This document shows positions 35,173 through 47,088 of a stretch of 64,000 nt of DNA, in pieces. Below the pieces are notes generated by a model. The model did not search any database and had not been told where the DNA came from. It saw nothing but the letters and a program-made list of their open reading frames with translations. Location: the NCBI GenBank assembly GCA_001414345.1, contig LLCB01000091.1, forward strand, positions 62,001-126,000. The letters are read 5' to 3'. The translations under genes were made by a program, and so were the position numbers. Source of the stretch: Hymenoscyphus infarciens. Taxonomy: Eukaryota > Ascomycota > Leotiomycetes > Helotiales > Helotiaceae. The stretch's first letter is position 1. The number at the start of each line of letters is the position of its first letter.

Positions 35173-36410
35173 ATAGATTTCGAAGCAATCAACTGCGCGC
35201 GGCTACTGCAGAAGGCCATCGACGAGAAGCACGTCCTTGCTAACCTCATCGATGGCACGATGAGAAAGTTTGTCATCCTCGTCCTTGGCTACGCCGACCC
35301 AGAGGAGGAGAGTGAAGTTGGAGAGATATCTGTGGAATCTGTTAGAACGGCCCTCGATTTTTTGGTCGAATATATGTATTAGAACATTACGAATTACGAC
35401 GAGATATATGTTTCCAACGTTCGCCAAATGATCGAGAAGCAAGTGCAGGATAGTCAAAAGATTATATAGTCTCTCGTCAACAACTGCTTCATTACAACGG
35501 ATCCATCGCTAGTGATTTCGGAAGTGAAGGCCTTGCTAAATAGCATTATACTAGTCATTCACAGAGCGACTTTCGATATCTTACGCTATATACTTAATAG
35601 CTATACTATTTTCACTCCCTAAGAAGTTTACTAAAAGATGTCTGAATATACTAAACAGGTCTACTAAGATAGATAGCTTTAAATCATTAGATTTATTTAA
35701 TAAGCTAGAGAAAGTATATATAGCAGTCGTACTCTATTCGTCTAAGATAACTAGCAGCTTTATAGAAAAGGCAAAAAAGGCTTTATTCGTACGAACATCT
35801 AACGATATATAATAGCTAGTTAACGATAAAGTAAAAGCTTTTTAAAACTTAATTCTCTAAAAGCTTTAAAAGTTAATTAAAGAGAGAATCGCTAAATTAG
35901 AAGCTAAGATTTTATAAATAACTAGTGCTACTAATAAAAGTCTTAATATATTCTATAAAGTATTTACGAACTATATAGATTATATCGAATCTACTAAAGC
36001 TAAAATACTTAATATAGTTAATAAGAAATTTAAGACGTTCTAAACCGCGGCTTATAAGTATATAAATTAAGATTCTAAAGTAGCTAAGAATAGATTATTA
36101 TTCTATATTAATAAGATAATAGATAAGAAATCTAAATAGTTAATCGATAATCGATAATTATAGTCTATTAAAGAAGTTTACGACTTTTTAGTAGATAAGA
36201 TAAACGATTTAAAAAAGCGTTATAATAAAGTAATAGAGAGTACTAACTATAATATATTAAATTTCTTTATAAAGTTTAATAACGTTTAAGAAGCGTTTAA
36301 AAGTATTAATAAGTGTTTTAATAACTTTTATAAGTAGTAGTTTAAATTCGAATATCTAGTTAAGAAATTAGAATCTATATCTTAGTACTATTATCTGAAG
36401 TGATATAGTA
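35173..36410 (+). pseudogene. Degenerate gene for a helical/coiled-coil protein
   Basis: From about 35173 a + strand frame reads with good protein character (FEAINCARLLQKAIDEKH, MRKFVILVLGYADPEEE, SVRTALDFLVEYMY). It is interrupted by TAG at 35380, TAG at 35467, TAA at 35620 and increasingly often later. Interruptions are TAG or TAA only, as from CAG/CAA or TGG. The 5' 450 bp is GC-balanced and nearly intact while the 3' part is TpA-rich, so mutation is graded along the gene. Its charged, Leu/Lys-rich sequence suggests helices. No family is recognised. Confidence 0.55.
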
Positions 36411-37840
36411 GACTATTAAGAAATATAATAAGAACTATATATTATTTTTACTAATACTTAAAGAGATTTATAAAGTTATTATAAAGAGAATTTAGGATTT
36501 CGCTTCTAATATAAAGTTTACTAAAATATTATCTTTTAAATTATAAAGTATATAGTTGTCTAATAGATAGATAAATATATACTAGATTATACGCTTACTA
36601 AGTACGAAGATATTAACGAGATAGTTTAGAAGTCGAAGATTTAAAATTATAAACGACTTATAGAAATATTTAATAATAAATTTAATAAGAATTCTAGAAC
36701 GATTAGATAATCTAAGAGTAAAATAGTTACGTTTATTAAATAATCGTAAACTAACTTATATTATCTTATTATCTAGAGACTTCGACGAGAAATATAATAT
36801 AAATATAGAGACTATAATAGAAATTTAGACTAAGATAGAGAATATATAAAGAGATCTTAAGAAATTAAATAATATACTCTTAAGAACTTCGTTATTAGAA
36901 GAAGCTTCTATAGTTTTTATAAAAAGAGTAGAATTAATATTATAGAGACTACTAGAGAGACTTCTATAAAAGTTAGTACTAGAAAGATATCTAAAAAAGG
37001 TTATTTTTAAAGAGATATCTATAAAAGATACTACTAGAGAGAAACTCTCGAAAGTTAGTACTAGAGAGAAGTCTAAAAAAGGTATTACTAGAAAGACGTC
37101 TAAGAAAGTTACTATTAATAAGAACTCGGATATAGATAATAACTACTTTTTAAATATAGATATTATTAGAGATAGAAACTCTAAGAATTATAATAAAATT
37201 ATTTATAAGAAAGAAAAGTAAGTTATAATTCTATCTAAATTTTTATTATAATCTACTTATTTAGAGCTATACTAATATATTCTTTATAATAGATATACTT
37301 TTAGAGAATACTCTAAGTCTTATAACTATAATATTATAAGATATAGTAATTATTAGTAATATAGTTATATAAAATCTTATTATAAGAAGCTTCTCTATAC
37401 TTTAGACTAATTATACTTTCTATCTCTATTATTAGAGATTAGGATTTAGCTATATCTAAAGAATTACTCTATATAATACTACTATAGCTAATACTAGACT
37501 CGTCGATAGTAGTTACTATAATTACTAGAGAAAAGAGTAAGTATAAACTATTACCTCGTATAGTATTATTAATCCTAAAAGATACTAATATATCTTTAAT
37601 AAACACTTTAGTCTAGACTATCTAAAGCTTCTTAGTATATTATATATTATAATATTAAGAGATAAGAATCTACTTTCTAGTAGTAGTTTATATAAATAAG
37701 ATTTATAGATATACTTTAAGAGGTTTTAACGAAAGCTAGAGATCTAATAATATATTAAAAATAGTATAAGTTTATTTTAAAGAGAATCGAGTATTAATCG
37801 ATATACTATTGTAATAAACGTTGTCGATAGATACCTAGAT
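36411..37840. other. RIP-degraded DNA, no gene
   Basis: Frames continue to show lysine-, serine- and threonine-rich fragments broken by TAA and TAG, including repeated 'gtactagagag' motifs at 36965-37110 that may be a small internal repeat of the same decayed gene. Composition switches to balanced DNA near 37.84 kb. Confidence 0.45.
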
Positions 37841-38143
37841 TAAATATCAGATAGAAGGTAGAAAAGAAGGGAAATTCATATCTGCCATCATACTAATCCG
37901 AACTTCGTAAGATGATAAAATAATGGTTTCAAATATGCTAGAGAATCCAGGAAATATAAAGTAAAGGGGGGAAGTCCTTGTTAGGAGTTGTCGTTGTGAA
38001 AAGTCTCCAGTTTGAAGCCCGAGTCCCGGCCCGTGGGGCTCTTCAGTTTTACTACTCACTCGTCGCGCGTGGAATAAGCTCCAAACTCCCCCAAACAAAC
38101 TCTTCTCCTCCTCAAGTTCTCGCACTCAAATGCAGGAGTCTAC

Positions 38144-40051
38144 ATGTACTTCGCCTCCGTCCTCCGAAATGCGCTATTCGCCCTCGTCCCCGTCTCCTTC
38201 CTCCTCACAAGCTACCTCTACTACTACCCCTTCTTCCACCTCTGCGCCTTTCCCGCCCCTGAACGCGACGGGCCCTCCGCATACCAGAATACCGTCCGCA
38301 AACACAATCCCTTCGCAAAGCACGATGTGCAAGCGGTAGCGCCTTTCCGACTTCTTGCGCTGGGCGACCCGCAGCTGGAGGGTGTACCGCCTTATTACGA
38401 TCCTGAAGCTCCTATTTTTCCTCATTGGAATCAGTTTTGGAAAGATGCCTTGCTGCTGGATGGGACGAGACATAATCCTTTGCAGAGGCTGCGGCATAGT
38501 CTTCATGACTTGGTAGATTTTTATCTCGAGGATATCCCGGACTTCCTGGAGTTTTATAGGAAGAGGTTGGATCACATTGGGAATGATTATTATTTGGGAC
38601 ATATATACAAGACGTTGGATTGGTGGGCGGAGCCTACGCATGTCACAGTTTTGGGGGATTTGGTGGGCAGTCAATGGATTGATGATAATGAGTTTGAGAC
38701 GAGGGGGTGGAGGTACTGGAATCGGGTTATGCGCGGGGGAGTGAGGATCCCGGATGAGATTACTGCGCAGCCAAGTGGGGAGTTTGAAGATTATAGGATA
38801 CTTGGGGATGATGCGGAGGCGTGGAGGAGGAGGGTTATAAATGTAGCGGGGAATCATGATGTTGGATATGCGGGGGATCTCTCGAGGGAACGGATGGAGA
38901 GATTTGATCGAGTTTTTGGAAAGGCGAATTATGAGTTGCGATTCAGGATGCCTGTTAACAAAACTTGGGAACCAATGGATGAGGTTGAGGGGGCAGAGAA
39001 TAATCATCCAATTCCGGAATTGCGAATTGTGGTTTTGAATTCCATGAATCTGGATACGCCAGCTTCGTCGAAGGAATTGCAAGACGAAACCTACGAATAC
39101 TTGAATCAAGTTATAACACACTCCGAGGATGTCACTCGACCAGCGCATTTCACTTTACTTCTCACGCATATCCCCATGTATAAAAAGGAAGGCATTTGCG
39201 TCGATGGACCATTCTTCGACTTTTTCAATGGAGACTTTGGTAATGGTGTCAAAGAGCAGAATCATCTTTCCGCACCAGCCTCCAGTGGATTCTTAGAGGG
39301 TATATTTGGTATGAACGGAAATAGCGAAGTTCCAGGCCAAGGACTAGGCCGTGGAGGCCTCATCCTCACCGGTCATGATCACGAAGGATGCGACACATAT
39401 CACTACGTCAACCAATCCTCACCACCCGAACGCGAATGGCAAGCCATGCGCTGGAAAGACGCCGACGCAGCAAAACTCTACAACGAACCCATGATCCCAG
39501 GACTCCGAGAAATCACAGTACGAAGCATCATGGGTTCCTTCGCCGGAAACGCAGGCCTACTATCTCTCTGGTTCGACAAAGAATCGTGGGATTGGAAATA
39601 CGAATTCGTGAATTGCGGCTTGGGGACCCAACATATCTGGTGGTTAGTCCACATTCTCGATCTCGTCACTATCGGTGTCTTCATCGTCTATATCGTGGTG
39701 ACATTGGTACAAATGTATCGCCCTATCGAACGACCGGCTCCTATAATGACGCAGATTAATACCGGCAGACGTCGTCTCACCATTTCTGGAACTATGACTC
39801 CTAATGGGATGATGAGTCCTATCAGTCCGCTGCCGGGAGATAGGTTTGCGGGGAGGGTGAAAAGAAGTGCGACGATAGATACGAGTGGGCAGATGTATAT
39901 TCCCGGGAATGCATTTTCCGGGTTGGGACCGAAGAAGGGGAGTTTGAGGAGGAAGAGGAGTAGGAGTGCATTGCCGCTTGTTACGGAGGGATTGGTTAGT
40001 GAGAGTCCTGGGCCGATGAGCTCTGGGACGGAACCTTTTCCGAGTTTATAA
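38144..40051 (+). CDS. CDC1/TED1-family metallophosphoesterase (GPI-anchor remodelling)
   Basis: Family members are ER/Golgi metal-dependent phosphodiesterases that remove ethanolamine-phosphate from mannose of GPI anchors. This is an intronless gene of 635 residues. An N-terminal transmembrane segment at about 10-32 is followed by the calcineurin-like motifs: LLALGDPQ (70-77), VLGDLVGSQWID (168-180), VINVAGNHDVGY (231-242), LLLTHIPMYK (about 340) and ILTGHDHEGCD (about 411). All expected metal-ligating Asp, Asn and His residues are present. A C-terminal membrane segment WWLVHILDLVTIGVFIVYIV precedes a basic, Ser-rich cytosolic tail. The HDHE motif and long C-part suit TED1/CDC1 rather than a soluble phosphatase. 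The gene stands on a 2.4-kb balanced island with RIP-degraded DNA within about 300 bp on both sides, yet is fully open. Confidence 0.9.
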   Translation: MYFASVLRNALFALVPVSFLLTSYLYYYPFFHLCAFPAPERDGPSAYQNTVRKHNPFAKHDVQAVAPFRLLALGDPQLEGVPPYYDPEAPIFPHWNQFWKDALLLDGTRHNPLQRLRHSLHDLVDFYLEDIPDFLEFYRKRLDHIGNDYYLGHIYKTLDWWAEPTHVTVLGDLVGSQWIDDNEFETRGWRYWNRVMRGGVRIPDEITAQPSGEFEDYRILGDDAEAWRRRVINVAGNHDVGYAGDLSRERMERFDRVFGKANYELRFRMPVNKTWEPMDEVEGAENNHPIPELRIVVLNSMNLDTPASSKELQDETYEYLNQVITHSEDVTRPAHFTLLLTHIPMYKKEGICVDGPFFDFFNGDFGNGVKEQNHLSAPASSGFLEGIFGMNGNSEVPGQGLGRGGLILTGHDHEGCDTYHYVNQSSPPEREWQAMRWKDADAAKLYNEPMIPGLREITVRSIMGSFAGNAGLLSLWFDKESWDWKYEFVNCGLGTQHIWWLVHILDLVTIGVFIVYIVVTLVQMYRPIERPAPIMTQINTGRRRLTISGTMTPNGMMSPISPLPGDRFAGRVKRSATIDTSGQMYIPGNAFSGLGPKKGSLRRKRSRSALPLVTEGLVSESPGPMSSGTEPFPSL

Positions 40052-40312
40052 TTGTAAGTTTTGTATTAATACCCACGTATTTATATTTTGAGGGGATATT
40101 CCGTGCTTGATATTTGTTTTCTGTTTTGCCCTGATCATACGCGGTGAAAGTTTTTCTTGTTTGTCCTGAAGCTAATAATATAGAGACTCGGCCTCGACCT
40201 TTAAACTTGAATAATTCTTTGTTAAAACCTGAAAATATTTCTCCGGTTGGTGTGCAGTTACGGCATCCTGTACTAGGGCGTCCTGGATACACCAAAAAGT
40301 TGGAATCGACTA

Positions 40313-40357
40313 AATCGTAAATCGTAAATCGTAAATCGTAAATCGTAAATCGTAAAA
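40313..40357. repeat. Heptamer array in the left TIR of copy A
   Basis: Six near-perfect tandem copies of aaatcgt lie just inside the terminus. The same heptamer occurs at every other end of this element family (1785-1815, 2305-2335, 46955-47055, 47120-47160, 53770-53940). Such subterminal arrays are typical transposase-binding regions; that role is inferred. Confidence 0.8.
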
Positions 40358-40705
40358 GTCATATAAATTAAGAGATAATCGTAAAAGGTATTAAATATTA
40401 AATTAAAATATATTATAGTAAGAGATATATATATATAATATAAAAAGACTATATAAATCGACTTTCATTATTATAATAAGTTCCTAAATTATGTCTTAAA
40501 ACTAGGCCTTTTTTAAGCTAATTACTCTAGATCACTTAATATTAAAGTAATTAGCTTGTTTTAAAAGCTTAAATAATCTTAATTTAAGATTATTTAAGTA
40601 CTTTTAGCTACTTTTCTTAATTATATACTAATTTCTTAATTAGAGTTAGTGCTATTTATTTTATAAGCTGAAAAGTATACTTACCTTATATACTAACTCT
40701 CTTAT

Positions 40706-41098
40706 ATTACTTCTTCTTTTAAATACTATATACCACTCTCTATTGTTCCTTCCTTTAAAAGTGCTATCCTACTACTATATATACTCTCTCTCCTTCTTTG
40801 AATTTAAGTACTAATAATAATAGGAGAAGGAAGAGGATAAGCTCTAGTAGCGGCCTTAAGTATCTATTAAAGTACGATATTCTTAGTAGTAGAACCTCTT
40901 AAGATAAATTAAATTAGTTACTCCTTCTTTTAAATACTACTCTATATTATTCCTTCCTTTAAAAGTACTATTCTACTATTATATATACTCTCTCTTCTCT
41001 CTTAAATTCGAGTACTAATAATAATAGGAAAAGGAAGAGAATAAGCTCTAGTAGTAGCCCTAGGTACTTATCGAAGTACGATATTCTTAGTAGTAGTA
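40706..41098. repeat. Internal tandem duplication in copy A
   Basis: Two units of roughly 200 bp (about 40706-40917 and 40918-41098) share, in order, ttacttcttcttttaaatac, ccttcctttaaaagt, tactaataataatagg, aagctctagtag and gtacgatattcttagtag. The same doubled block occurs reversed near 53030-53420 in copy B, so it predates separation of the copies. Confidence 0.7.
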
Positions 41099-44000
41099 TT
41101 ATAGTATAATAATCCTAGAATTTTAAGTATAGTAGGAAGTATAAAAAGGGTGGTTTTAAGTATATAATAGGAGCTTAAATATACTATGTTAATTTATTAA
41201 TTTAGAGCTATATAGAGTATTTATAGAGGAGTTATACTTAAAGAGGACCTCTACTTAAGAGATATACGATATTCTTAAAAGTGATTATAATATTAACGTC
41301 TTTAATACTACTCTTAAGCTCTAAATTAATATAAGATAGAACTTTTGAAGGAATGCTAATAGCGTGCCCTTGCCAGCCTTATATATACGAGTAGTATATC
41401 TCTTTAAAGATGTGAGATTATCTAATTTAAGTATAATATATATATTAAATTAGAAGAGCTTTATAATTAGGCCTTAGAGGCTCTAAAGGATATAATAGGA
41501 TATAAGACTTTAGTATAAGAAGTTTTATACTTAGGAGAGGTGTACTAAGCTAGAGACTATACTTTAGCATAAGATCTACGAATGTAGCTACTTTAGTACT
41601 ATAAGGAGCTTTAGCCTTAGGTTCCTCTATATATACCTAAATACTTATAGTATTAATAAAGATAGAGATAAAAGGTAGAGTAGAGATAAGATCTAAAAGG
41701 CGTTTTAAAAGGTTAATAAAGAAGAGTATACTTAAAGGTTATAAGAGATTAAAGATACATAAGGTAAGTATATCGTGCTAGGGCTTAATTTTATATAGAG
41801 TATTAACAGATATTATAAATTAAAGTTTATTAGTATTAAGATATATACTAGTATTAATACCTATACTTGATTTATCTCTTAGAACTATTATAGTATTTTG
41901 AATAATATAGTAGTATCTATTCTATAGTAATATAGCGATACTATAAGTAGCTTTAGAAAGATACTATATTATATATAATCGGATTAAGAATCGGAATCTC
42001 TAATAGTAGTAGACGCTTATTATATACTTTGTTAATAATAAGCTATAGAAAGTAGTAGAGAGCTATACTAATTTTCAAACCTATATTAGTTTAGTACTTC
42101 TATAGCTAACTAACGTATTAAGGCTTAGTAGAGACAGCTTACAAAAGAGTCTCTAAATAAGTAGAAGATATACTTCTAGAGTATTTGTAAAAAGAGGTTA
42201 TTTTCTAAAAAGAGCCTCCTTAATATAATCGCTATATTATATATATATATTCTAATTATTCAGAAGGAGGTTTAAACGTTTATATATATATAGAATTACT
42301 ATTATATTTATACTAATACTAATTGAGAGTATAGGGTACTAGGAGTGTTATAGACTAACTTTTACTATCCTAAGAGTAAAAAGTATCTAGTAGACGATTA
42401 TAGTATTAAGATACTTGTTAAGAAGCTTACTAAGCTTTAGGAATTATATAAGGATTAGGATATTAATACATATTTATCCTAAGTAACCTTAGAGTAGTAC
42501 GAAATAAAATTATTAGTATATAGATATATACTACTAATTAATAAGATAATATATACTAAAGAGGAAGAAACTTATACTATAGCGTACTTAGATTTAAGAG
42601 TAGAATTGTTAGTATATATCTAAGAAGGTAATTTAGTAAGATTAGGTCTTTTAGGTAAGTTAGAGAGAGTATATAAGTAGGAGCTATGCCTTAAGGTGGC
42701 TTAAGGATTGAAGAAAGCTAAGGAGGCTAATTAAGATAAATTTAGCGTATACTTTAGTAATAAAGATAGGAGTAATTAAGCGATAAACATAGTACTAGAT
42801 TATTTATATAATAGTAACTTCTTAAATAAGGAATTAGAAGAGTTAGATAATAATAGTTTAGTAGGATTAGATAAGGATTTAAGAGAGTATATAACTAATA
42901 AGTATACCTCGCTAGTTAAAGATGATTTAGAAGGAGATTTAGAAATAGATATTAGTAGATAAACTTATATTTAATTAATCTACTCTAGGGGCTATTAATT
43001 TATTCTTAGGATTAGGCCTCCTTCTTTATAGAGCTCTTCTACTAATAGACGGTATTAAACGTTATTGTTATAGTAGAGCGCTCTAATGACTTTAATCCTA
43101 GGTTATTTACTAAAAGATACTTCTTTAAATCTATTTAAAGAGTAAGGTCTTAAATCTATTCCCTCTTTCTATATTAGTAACCTTATACTTAATATATATC
43201 TCTAGTCGTAGTAGTATGTCTAGAATCATAGTATTATAATCTACTAACTAACTATAGACTCTACGACGGTCTATGATTATAATTACCTACCGGCTAGAGT
43301 AAATAGAACGTTAATAGAGAGTAATATAACAAAGGAAGTATATATTACTCTCTATGAAAGGCGTAGAGGGTTAGCTAGCAGCGTCGCTTTCGCTATCTAT
43401 AATTAATAAGTAAACAGATATACTAAACTAAGAATAAACTTATACTAAATATAAGCCGAGCTCTAAGCCTAAAATTTATATATTTTAAGTATAAAAAAAG
43501 GCTTAATATAACTTTAGAGAGGAATAGATATATTTATTAACTTTTAATTAAATTTAGAAGTAATTTATATAAGGTTTTAGGTATAGTTATAAGTATATAA
43601 TTCTCTAAGTACCTAGGGGAGGATTTTAGTAGAGTAAACCTACTAACTATAACTATTAGTATTAAGCCTAATTTATAAATTACTTACTACTACTAATAAA
43701 AGTTAGTAATCTTAAACTTTTAAATCTTTAAAAAATTATAATATTATAGGTTCTACGTCTATTAAGTTCTAGTTAGCTTTATAGATATAAATAATACTAT
43801 TCTATACTTAAATTAAAAGTAAAAGAATTAATTTAGAATATTATATTTTTAGGCTATTTTAAGTATATAGATTATTAACTTTTATTAGTAGTAGTAAATA
43901 ATTTACAAATTAGGCTTAGCGTCGATTACTTACTTTTAGAACCTCCTTAGTCCCTTAGAGAGGTTTCTAAGCTAGCCTCTAAATAGTTGCTTAGAGTAGA

Positions 44001-45173
44001 ATATCCTTTAATCTAGCCTTACTTACACCTACTCCTATAAATACTTATAAAATAGTAAATAAAGTCCTAGCCTTTATAGAGAATAATATACTATATAGCT
44101 AGTAATTATTTAATATATGCTAGAATAGTATATTAGAGCCTTATAAATAGTACTAAAAGTAAGAAGCGAGGTGTAAGAGGTTATATAGTTTAAGTAAGAC
44201 AGTCCTTTAATTTTCCTACTTTTATTTTATTACTTTTACTTATACTTTTAGAAGCTCTACATCTATTACCTTATAATACTAAAAATACGCTAAGATGTCT
44301 TAATATTAGTCTCTTAAATACTTAGAAGTCTAGGCTTCTTATCTTAAGGGTTTAAAGCTTAAAGTATACCCTTATTACTTCTTAGTAAACCTAGTAAGTA
44401 CTCTAGAAAATCATATATCTACGCTTTCTTAGAGGCTAGATAAACTACTCTCTAATAATAAGATTAAGAACTATCTATAAAAAGTAAAAGACTATTCTAT
44501 AAAAGCTATAATATAAAGCTTTAATAGCTAGAAGAAGAAATAACAGTTAATTATAGAGTCTAGAAGGAAGTAAGAGGCTACTATAGAACGTTCTACTACT
44601 AACTACTCTACTCTTATTATTAAGTAAAAGAAGGATAAATTAGCTATAGCTAGAGAGTAAGCTATCTAGAAGGAAAAGGCTAGGGCTAGATAAACCTTTT
44701 TTATAAAGGCTTCTAGTAAGACTAAAACAATTAGAGCGAAAGCACGTAAGGAGGGATTTATCCTTAATAAGAAAAAGGCTAAAAGTAAGTAGTACTCTTA
44801 AATTTAGTATATACTACTAATTAGTATAGGCTCTCTAGCTCCTTCTCTAATCTATAGAGCGCTAAAGCCTATCCTTGTTACTAAAATCTATATTTAAGTA
44901 GCCTTATATATCTATATATATATAATAAGTACTAAGGACTTCTCTACTACTAAGAGTATCCTTATAATTACGTATACTTCTATAGTATAATATAGTAAGA
45001 TAGTTAGAGTATAAATTAATAACGACTTTCTATTTTAGGTATCTCACTTACTTATTAGTAACTCTAAGAATCTATTTAACTTTAAATCAGTGTTCTAGAA
45101 TATATAAGCTAAAAGGTTCGCTATTAAGCTTCTAAAGGATATCTACTATATAATCCCTACTCTTAGTAGGTAG

Positions 45174-46372
45174 GATCCTATTAATATACTACTTCTTACT
45201 AATAAGATAGAAGACGTCTTTCTAGCTATAAATATTACTATTAGAAAGAGGAAAGCTAAGTAATTAAATACTATAGATTATAAGGAGGTAGATAACGTAT
45301 AAGCTCTTATATAATACTTTAATTTACTAAAAGGTCTTATTAATAAAAAGTACTATAAAGTATATATAGTATTTAATAGCTATACTAATAATAAGCTCTA
45401 ATCTTCTAAAAAGAGGTAATCTATTATACTCTTATAAGATACTTAAGAGCTACTAATTCTACTTTAACTCTTAGCGCCTATTAAAGTATCTAATAATAAG
45501 CCTATTATACTCGAAGATAATACTTAGAATAGAGAGAGAGATACTAGGCCTATACTATTACTAGGGGATAGTACTAGTACTAGAGTAAGCGTAATATTAG
45601 TAGATAATTTAGAATTAAATAATCTTTTAAAGATATCTATAATTATTACTATATACTTAGAAGACTGCTCTATAATTGTCGTTGCTTACTTAAGAGACTA
45701 CTCTATAATTGTCGCTGCTTATTTAGAAGAGGAAGACAATAGAGATAATAATTCTAGAGATGGTTCTAGGAGTAATATAGGAAGTAAGGATATAGATACA
45801 GATATAAGAGAGGATGCTAATAGTAAAGAAGTATTAACCCTAGGCTTATACTCGTCGTTGCCTCTTATAGAGAATAAGAAGAAGAAGAGCTTAATAGTAT
45901 CTACTAAGTTAAATATACTAAGGAGAGTAGATAAGATAGTATAATAATAGATAGATATAGATAAGTAAATTATAAGGGATCTTAATACTTAATTACATAT
46001 AGATATTAATACTACTATTATTAAAGGTAGGCTTAAATTAATTAATAAGAAAGAGTAATTAAAACTTAATTAAGAGCTTAATAAGAGGGTCTTTAATTTA
46101 CTCTTACCTACTCCTTTTATACCTACGAATATACTAGTAAGTAAAATAATATCTACTACTACGATTGCTTTTATAAATAGCTTTAATTTAAAGAGAAAGA
46201 GGGGAGATACTCTCTCTTAAATAACCCTTACTAATTAACCCTCTTATACTACTAAAAAGGTTAGGATTATATATAATAAGTATAATAAGAAGAGGGATAA
46301 GAAGTAAGAGTATATAGTAGTAGATACTTTAGGTATAGATACTAAAAGGATTATCTATAATACCTTAATTTT
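45174..46372 (+). pseudogene. Degraded long reading frame in copy A
   Basis: A single + strand frame runs about 400 codons with scattered TAA and TAG stops and no TGA. It contains acidic (Asp/Glu-rich, 45730-45830) and basic (Lys/Arg-rich, about 45890 and 46190-46310) segments. The pattern fits a RIP-mutated coding region of the element. No catalytic motif could be identified. Confidence 0.45.
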
Positions 46373-47088
46373 ATTACTACTTTTTAGTTACTTTTTACTA
46401 CCTTTACTCTCCTTTTACCCTTTTTACTAAAGTACTTAAATAATTATAATTTAAGATTATTTAAGTATTTTAAGTACTACTTTACTAATTATATGCTAAT
46501 TACCTAATTAGGCTTAGCGTCTCTTGCTCTTAGGTTAAATTATATCTATACTTATAGTATTAAAAGTCTTAATTATCTCTTTTCCTCTCTTATTTATTAG
46601 GTACTTATATAACGTTATTGTTTATACTAAGTATATATATTACTTTTAATAATTTATAATATTTTAGATAATAGATTTAAAGTTATATTATACTTATATT
46701 TAATATAATACTAGATAGTATATATTAATAGAGAGTAAGTAGTAAGCGATTATAATATATATATATTTAATAGATATATATATACTATATTACCTTCTAC
46801 TTTCTACTCTCGCTTATACTTAAATTTTACGATTTAAGCCTTATGATTTAAGTATTACGAATTATAAATACTCTTACTTTAAGCTTTAAGATTACTAATT
46901 TAAGTATTTCGATTTATGTTTAAATAGCTTTTAAAAAATCTACGTTTATTGATTTACGATTTGCGATTTGCGATTTAGCTTTAAAAGGCTATATACTTAA
47001 AAATCTAAGCTTTACGATTTATGATTTGCGATTTGCGATTTGCTATTTGCGATTTAGTTAATCCAACTTTTTGGTGTATTCAGGATAC

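Larger units (their letters stand above)
40276..47088 (+). mobile_element. Long TIR DNA transposon relic, copy A (about 6.8 kb)
   Basis: The left end (from about 40276) reads gcgtcctggatacaccaaaa, then agttggaatcgacta, then six units of the heptamer aaatcgt (40313-40357). The right end (46950-47088) is the inverted complement, finishing ccaactttttggtgtattca. The interior is RIP-saturated but long frames with TAA/TAG-only stops persist, for example near 41780-42960 and 45174-46372 on the + strand. The sequence recurs in reverse at 47.09-53.97 kb. Superfamily is not assignable from what can be read. Ends are approximate because no target duplication is clear. Confidence 0.75.

Noticed and set aside
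35203..35457. Minus-strand 84-codon frame
   Set aside because: The + strand of the same bases reads as a more protein-like pseudogene frame.
38174..39148. 324-codon minus-strand frame opposite the CDC1/TED1-like gene
   Set aside because: It lies fully antisense to a complete metallophosphoesterase and has no recognisable domain.
40313..40357. Heptamer array considered as telomeric repeat or CRISPR array
   Set aside because: It is not TTAGGG-like, has no spacers, and recurs as inverted pairs at transposon ends.
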